Below are positions 6,908-9,282 of a stretch of 9,282 nucleotides of DNA, piece after piece. The notes beneath the pieces are model-generated. The model searched no databases. It had not been told where the DNA came from and worked only from the letters and a program-made list of their open reading frames with translations. The position numbers were made by a program, and so were the translations under genes. The stretch is from Peptococcaceae bacterium UBA7185. Lineage in GTDB: Bacteria; Bacillota; Peptococcia; Peptococcales; Peptococcaceae. Position 1 is the first letter of the stretch. The number at the start of each line of letters is the position of its first letter. The stretch covers positions 1 to 9,282 of the forward strand of contig DKVF01000035.1 of assembly GCA_002491065.1 (NCBI GenBank), written 5' to 3'.

Positions 6908-7705
6908 CTATCTGGTTAAGCTATAGTTATGTCTTACTGGCCCACTGCCATGGCCAACCTCATCCATCCTTCCATGATAAAGCGCCTGTGTTAAATACTG
7001 TTTTGCCGCCTGTACTGCCTGCGGCAAAGTTTTTCCCTGGGCAAGATAGGTTGCCAATGCAGCCGACAAAGTGCATCCTGTGCCATGGGTGTTTTTGCTG
7101 TCAATTCGCTGTTCTGTAAAATGGATAAATTGCCCATCGGCAGTACAAAGTACATCTGTAGCACCCTCTTCTAAATGGCCACCTTTCACCAGTACATTGG
7201 TACAGCCCATTTCTTCACAAATCCGTTTGCCCGCGCGCTGCATATCTTCTAATGTATAAATCTCCATATTCGCCAGCACTGCCGCTTCCTGCAGATTAGG
7301 AGTAACCAAAAAAGCGCGGGGCAATAACAGCTGTCGCACAGCATCAATGGCATCTGGCTGCAACAGCAAATCACCACTGGTTGACACCATCACTGGATCC
7401 ACTACTACATTAGACAAACGATAAGCACTTATTTTTTCGCTGACCAGTTCCACAACTGCTTTACTGGAAAGCATTCCTGTTTTCACCCCATGAAAAGTAA
7501 TATCCTGGCAAACTGCATCTAACTGTGCGGCAATCCCATCCAAGGGTACTTCATACACACCCCGTACACCTTGGGTATTTTGCGCAGTCACTGCAGTAAT
7601 AACACTGGCACCGTAAGCGCCCAGCATTGTAATCGTTTTCAAATCAGCCTGAATCCCAGCACCTCCACCGGAATCAGAACCTGCAATCGTTAAGATATGT
7701 TTCAT
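6908..7705 (-). CDS. thiD: Hydroxymethylpyrimidine/phosphomethylpyrimidine kinase ThiD
   Basis: A 265-residue ribokinase-fold enzyme that phosphorylates HMP and HMP-phosphate to HMP diphosphate, the pyrimidine precursor of thiamine. Visible motifs are the N-terminal substrate loop TIAGSDSGGGAGIQADLKT (about residues 6-24), VKTGML (74-79), VDPVMV (102-107), VTPNLQEA (134-141), LVKGGH (172-177) and the catalytic anion-hole motif NTHGTGCTLSAA (205-216). Length and motif order are typical of stand-alone ThiD, with no fused ThiE. The frame is open 13 codons further upstream, but MKHILTIAGSDS at 7705 is the normal family start and has an AAAAGGA site before it. The thiL fusion follows after 26 bases, so the two thiamine genes are probably co-transcribed. 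Thiamine-phosphate synthase (ThiE) and a TPP riboswitch are not in the window. Confidence 0.96.
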   Translation of the reverse strand: MKHILTIAGSDSGGGAGIQADLKTITMLGAYGASVITAVTAQNTQGVRGVYEVPLDGIAAQLDAVCQDITFHGVKTGMLSSKAVVELVSEKISAYRLSNVVVDPVMVSTSGDLLLQPDAIDAVRQLLLPRAFLVTPNLQEAAVLANMEIYTLEDMQRAGKRICEEMGCTNVLVKGGHLEEGATDVLCTADGQFIHFTEQRIDSKNTHGTGCTLSAALATYLAQGKTLPQAVQAAKQYLTQALYHGRMDEVGHGSGPVRHNYSLTR

Positions 7706-7727
7706 TTTATCTATTCCTTTTCTATTT

Positions 7728-8138
7728 TTACAACTTGATTTCATTGGTTTTCTTCGTCAAACCGTTAAGCAGCAATTCTAAAATCGTTTTTACCTCTGCC
7801 CCGCTGGGCCCGCGATTTTCTACGGCGCCATCTGCACCAATCCACACGCGATTTTCTTCTTCCCCGTCCAACCATGTCGTAGCAAATCCATCTAAAAAGG
7901 GTTTGTCTGCCAGAATCTGCCCTTCAGATAACAGAATATATTCCATCTCACCGCTACTGTAATAAGCTGTCAAATAACGACGAAAATGCAAGGCTAAACG
8001 TTCTTGTTGTACATAACAGCTGTGCAGAAGCAATGCCAACTGACCCAACAGTGCGTTGTCCAACACCGCACCGGCCTGCCCTGCTTCCTCTTCCAAAATC
8101 CAGATATCATTTTGCTTTGTTACTTTATAAAACTCCAC
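7728..8138 (-). CDS. Hypothetical protein between aroK and thiD
   Basis: A 136-residue, acidic, soluble-looking protein that I do not recognise. It begins MEFYKVTKQNDIWILEEE and has no signal peptide, membrane segment or obvious catalytic motif. Leu-rich helices around residues 28-55 are followed by alternating, beta-like segments and a C-terminal helix (VKTILELLLNGL) with a Lys-rich tail. The upstream frame is open to 8207 (159 residues), but that would overlap aroK by 83 bases. The GTG at 8138, with GGGAG about 10 bases upstream, overlaps aroK by only 14 bases and starts a sensible protein. The ATG at 8207 remains possible. Tight packing with aroK and a 22-base gap to thiD put it in the same transcript. 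The coding call rests on length, packing and the absence of a better frame. Confidence 0.72.
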   Translation of the reverse strand: MEFYKVTKQNDIWILEEEAGQAGAVLDNALLGQLALLLHSCYVQQERLALHFRRYLTAYYSSGEMEYILLSEGQILADKPFLDGFATTWLDGEEENRVWIGADGAVENRGPSGAEVKTILELLLNGLTKKTNEIKL

Positions 8139-8649
8139 GGCACTCACGCTCCCATGCACTGCAAATAATTTCAATAATCTCCAGAAACTCTTTTTCTGTT
8201 GTATCAATCACCAGATCGGACACCTTTTCCCAACACATTTGACCTTGATACAAACGATAGAGCCCATCTAATTCTGTCGAATGCCGCAACAATGGGCGAT
8301 TGCTTTTGCGTGCCACCCTCCGCTGCAGAATTCTCGGCTCGGCCTTCAAATAAACCAACATACCCGACTGATGCATCATCTGCAATCGTTCCGGATATGG
8401 TTCCAAGGTGCCACCGGTAGCAATCACACAGTTTTCCTTATGCAGTAATTTACATAAAACCAGATCTTCCTCAGATCGAAAACGAACTTTCCCGCATTTC
8501 CAATATAATGTCATCAGGTCCAACCCTGTCACCGACTCCATTTCTATGTCCGTGTCATAAAAAGTCATTTGTAATCTTTGTGCCAATCTACGACCAACAG
8601 AGCTTTTCCCTGTGCCCATGAAGCCAACCAGAATTATGTTTTTTTTCAC
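8125..8649 (-). CDS. aroK: Shikimate kinase
   Basis: A 174-residue cytoplasmic kinase that uses ATP to make shikimate 3-phosphate, the fifth step to chorismate. Walker A is GFMGTGKSSVG (residues 9-19). The shikimate/Mg site includes FYDTDIE (Asp32, Asp34) and FRSEE (Arg58). ATGGTLE (78-83) is the Gly-Gly shikimate loop, and RKSNRPLL (114-121, Arg118) is the lid. Length and motif order are standard. Residues about 43-57 (LDLMTLYWKCGKVRF) depart from the usual I-x-E-I-F-x-x-x-G-E-x-x-F pattern, so this is a divergent member. The start is GTG at 8649, with AGGAGG at 8663-8658 eight bases upstream. It is the first gene of a long minus-strand set and overlaps the next gene. A possible promoter is embedded in the terminator before it. 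Confidence 0.93.
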   Translation of the reverse strand: MKKNIILVGFMGTGKSSVGRRLAQRLQMTFYDTDIEMESVTGLDLMTLYWKCGKVRFRSEEDLVLCKLLHKENCVIATGGTLEPYPERLQMMHQSGMLVYLKAEPRILQRRVARKSNRPLLRHSTELDGLYRLYQGQMCWEKVSDLVIDTTEKEFLEIIEIICSAWERECRGVL

Positions 8650-8673
8650 ACTGTTAACCTCCTAGAACGCAAT

Positions 8674-8702
8674 CTTATATGAAAAAATAGACCACATTGC
8701 AA
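8674..8702 (-). promoter_or_regulatory. Possible promoter of the aroK-led set, embedded in the cupin terminator
   Basis: On the minus strand TTGCAA (8702-8697) sits around the loop of the terminator hairpin. Exactly 17 bases later comes TATAAG (8679-8674), giving a start roughly 15-20 bases before the aroK ribosome site region. Each hexamer is imperfect (4/6 and 5/6). Spacing and location are ideal, but no transcript evidence is available, and aroK may instead be fed by read-through. Confidence 0.4.
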
Positions 8703-8726
8703 TGCCATGTGGTCTATTTTTTCATA
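8678..8726 (-). terminator. Rho-independent terminator after the cupin gene
   Basis: A perfect 20-bp inverted repeat (arms 8678-8697 and 8707-8726) has a 9-base loop and A6/T6 runs built into the stem ends. It can therefore terminate in either direction. It begins one base after the cupin stop codon (8728-8730) on the minus strand and separates the cupin gene from aroK. Confidence 0.88.
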
Positions 8727-8727
8727 A

Positions 8728-9075
8728 TTAAGCTTCCCCTCTAATCGGCACAATGCAAATAAATTCCAAAGGGTTTTCTCCCTTATTCGTAAAACAGTGA
8801 TCTTCATTGGATGGTACATAGGCACAATCTCCTGCACCTATGGTATACTCCTTATCTGCAATCATCAAAGTCCCTTGCCCAGAAATCACATAATTGATAT
8901 GTGGCCAATCATGACGATGTGCAGGAGAATTTCCATTTGCTTCCAAAGTGATAATGCGCATCACATAATCTTCCCAACCCTGCTCCGGTCCAACTGCAAC
9001 TTGCTTCCATGCGCCTTTTGCACCGCCTGGGGTCATATCAATCTTTGGCATATCTTTTGTATTTCCTACAAACAT
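8728..9075 (-). CDS. Single-domain cupin protein
   Basis: A 115-residue, cytoplasmic-looking beta-barrel protein of the Cupin_2 type. Motif 1 is PAHRHDWPHINYVISGQG (about residues 51-68). Motif 2 is GDCAYVPSNEDHCFTN (82-97), the usual G-x5-P-x4-H-x3-N pattern. Candidate metal ligands are His53, His55 and His93; the usual glutamate of motif 1 is replaced by His59. Small cupins of this kind bind a metal or a small ligand, and the substrate cannot be inferred here. Three in-frame starts are available (GTG 9084, ATG 9081, ATG 9075). Only the ATG at 9075 places the GGAG site at a normal distance of about 8 bases. The gene has its own extended -10 promoter and terminator, so it is probably a single-gene unit just downstream of spo0A. 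Confidence 0.92.
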   Translation of the reverse strand: MFVGNTKDMPKIDMTPGGAKGAWKQVAVGPEQGWEDYVMRIITLEANGNSPAHRHDWPHINYVISGQGTLMIADKEYTIGAGDCAYVPSNEDHCFTNKGENPLEFICIVPIRGEA

Positions 9076-9105
9076 GTTCATCACTCCACTCGCATATTTG
9101 TCTTT

Positions 9106-9114
9106 ATTATATCA
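9106..9114 (-). promoter_or_regulatory. Extended -10 promoter of the cupin gene
   Basis: TGATATAAT on the minus strand (9114-9106) is a perfect TATAAT with the TG of an extended -10, about 30 bases before the cupin start codon. The best -35 at 17 bases (TTTATC) is weak, which is common for extended -10 promoters. No clear terminator separates it from spo0A, so read-through from spo0A is also possible. Confidence 0.6.
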
Positions 9115-9155
9115 ATATTTGTGGAGAAGATAAATAGCAGATACATAAAAATCTT

Positions 9156-9282
9156 TTAATAATTTAGTCGAATCCGATCTGATACCATAGCAATAAACTC
9201 CGAGTTGGTGGGTTTCCCTTTGGCATTGGACACCGTATAGCCAAAATACCGCTGCAGGGTCTCCAGATCGCCCCGGTCCCAG
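9156..9282 (-). CDS. spo0A: Spo0A, C-terminal fragment (cut by window edge)
   Basis: Reading the minus strand from the right edge gives 42 complete codons ending in TAA at 9158-9156. They encode WDRGDLETLQRYFGYTVSN, then AKGKPTNSEFIAMVSDRIRL, and end in NY. This is the C-terminal end of the Spo0A DNA-binding effector domain: the FGYTV and KGKPTNSEFIAM stretches are highly conserved and essentially diagnostic of the sporulation master response regulator. The receiver domain, the rest of the effector domain and the promoter lie beyond the window. The frame is intact to a natural stop, so this is an edge truncation and not a pseudogene. Its presence places the organism in a spore-forming or spore-derived Firmicute lineage. 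Confidence 0.93.
   Translation of the reverse strand, partial: WDRGDLETLQRYFGYTVSNAKGKPTNSEFIAMVSDRIRLNY

Noticed and set aside
8275..8281. Perfect Spo0A box (TGTCGAA) on the plus strand
   Set aside because: It lies inside the aroK coding region, far from any promoter, and a 7-base match is expected by chance in a window this size.
8646..8837. 63-residue minus-strand ORF across the cupin end and terminator
   Set aside because: It is a frame shadow of the cupin gene that runs through the terminator hairpin; it has no ribosome site and the protein looks non-coding.

Overview
The window looks like chromosomal DNA from a spore-forming or spore-lineage Firmicute of low to moderate GC. The best clue is the right edge (9156-9282, minus strand), which encodes the last 42 residues of Spo0A, including the diagnostic GKPTNSEFIAM stretch. 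FloA plus long-form NfeD, strong AGGAGG-type ribosome binding sites and sigma-A-like promoters fit this. A Negativicutes or clostridial host is plausible, but the window alone does not settle it.

Layout: all genes but one are on the minus strand, so transcription mostly runs from the right end to the left. From the right they are the spo0A 3' end; a single-gene cupin unit with its own extended -10 promoter and a 20-bp terminator hairpin; then a long, tightly packed set: aroK, an unknown 136-aa gene, thiD, a thiL-histidine kinase fusion, nfeD, floA and an unknown membrane-anchored Lys-rich protein. I see no terminator inside that set. It ends at a hairpin at 2084-2112. Further left is an isolated gene for a multi-pass, ABC-2 permease-like membrane protein, with an exact-consensus promoter and a 21-bp perfect-stem terminator. 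Next is a HAD-family phosphatase with its own promoter. The only plus-strand gene (140-457) encodes a 3-TM protein of unknown function. It converges on the HAD gene and shares a terminator with it. No gene-free stretch exceeds 300 bases, and I saw no tRNA, rRNA, CRISPR array, insertion sequence or riboswitch.

How the genes fit together: ThiD (HMP/HMP-P kinase) and the ThiL part of the fusion (thiamine-phosphate kinase) supply steps of thiamine diphosphate synthesis. AroK feeds chorismate synthesis. NfeD and FloA form the usual flotillin membrane-organising pair, and the downstream anchored protein may be a partner.

The main discovery is the 562-residue protein at 5193-6881. It is an apparently intact ThiL joined in frame, through a short predicted coiled coil, to a soluble SpoB/AgrC-type histidine kinase core with H, N and G boxes. 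It is encoded next to nfeD/floA and about 2.3 kb from spo0A. A metabolic enzyme fused to a signalling kinase suggests that thiamine status is coupled to phosphorelay signalling; this is a hypothesis. Other points of interest are a Cys-rich loop in the ThiL half, a possible aroK promoter embedded in the preceding terminator, and several unknown small proteins.
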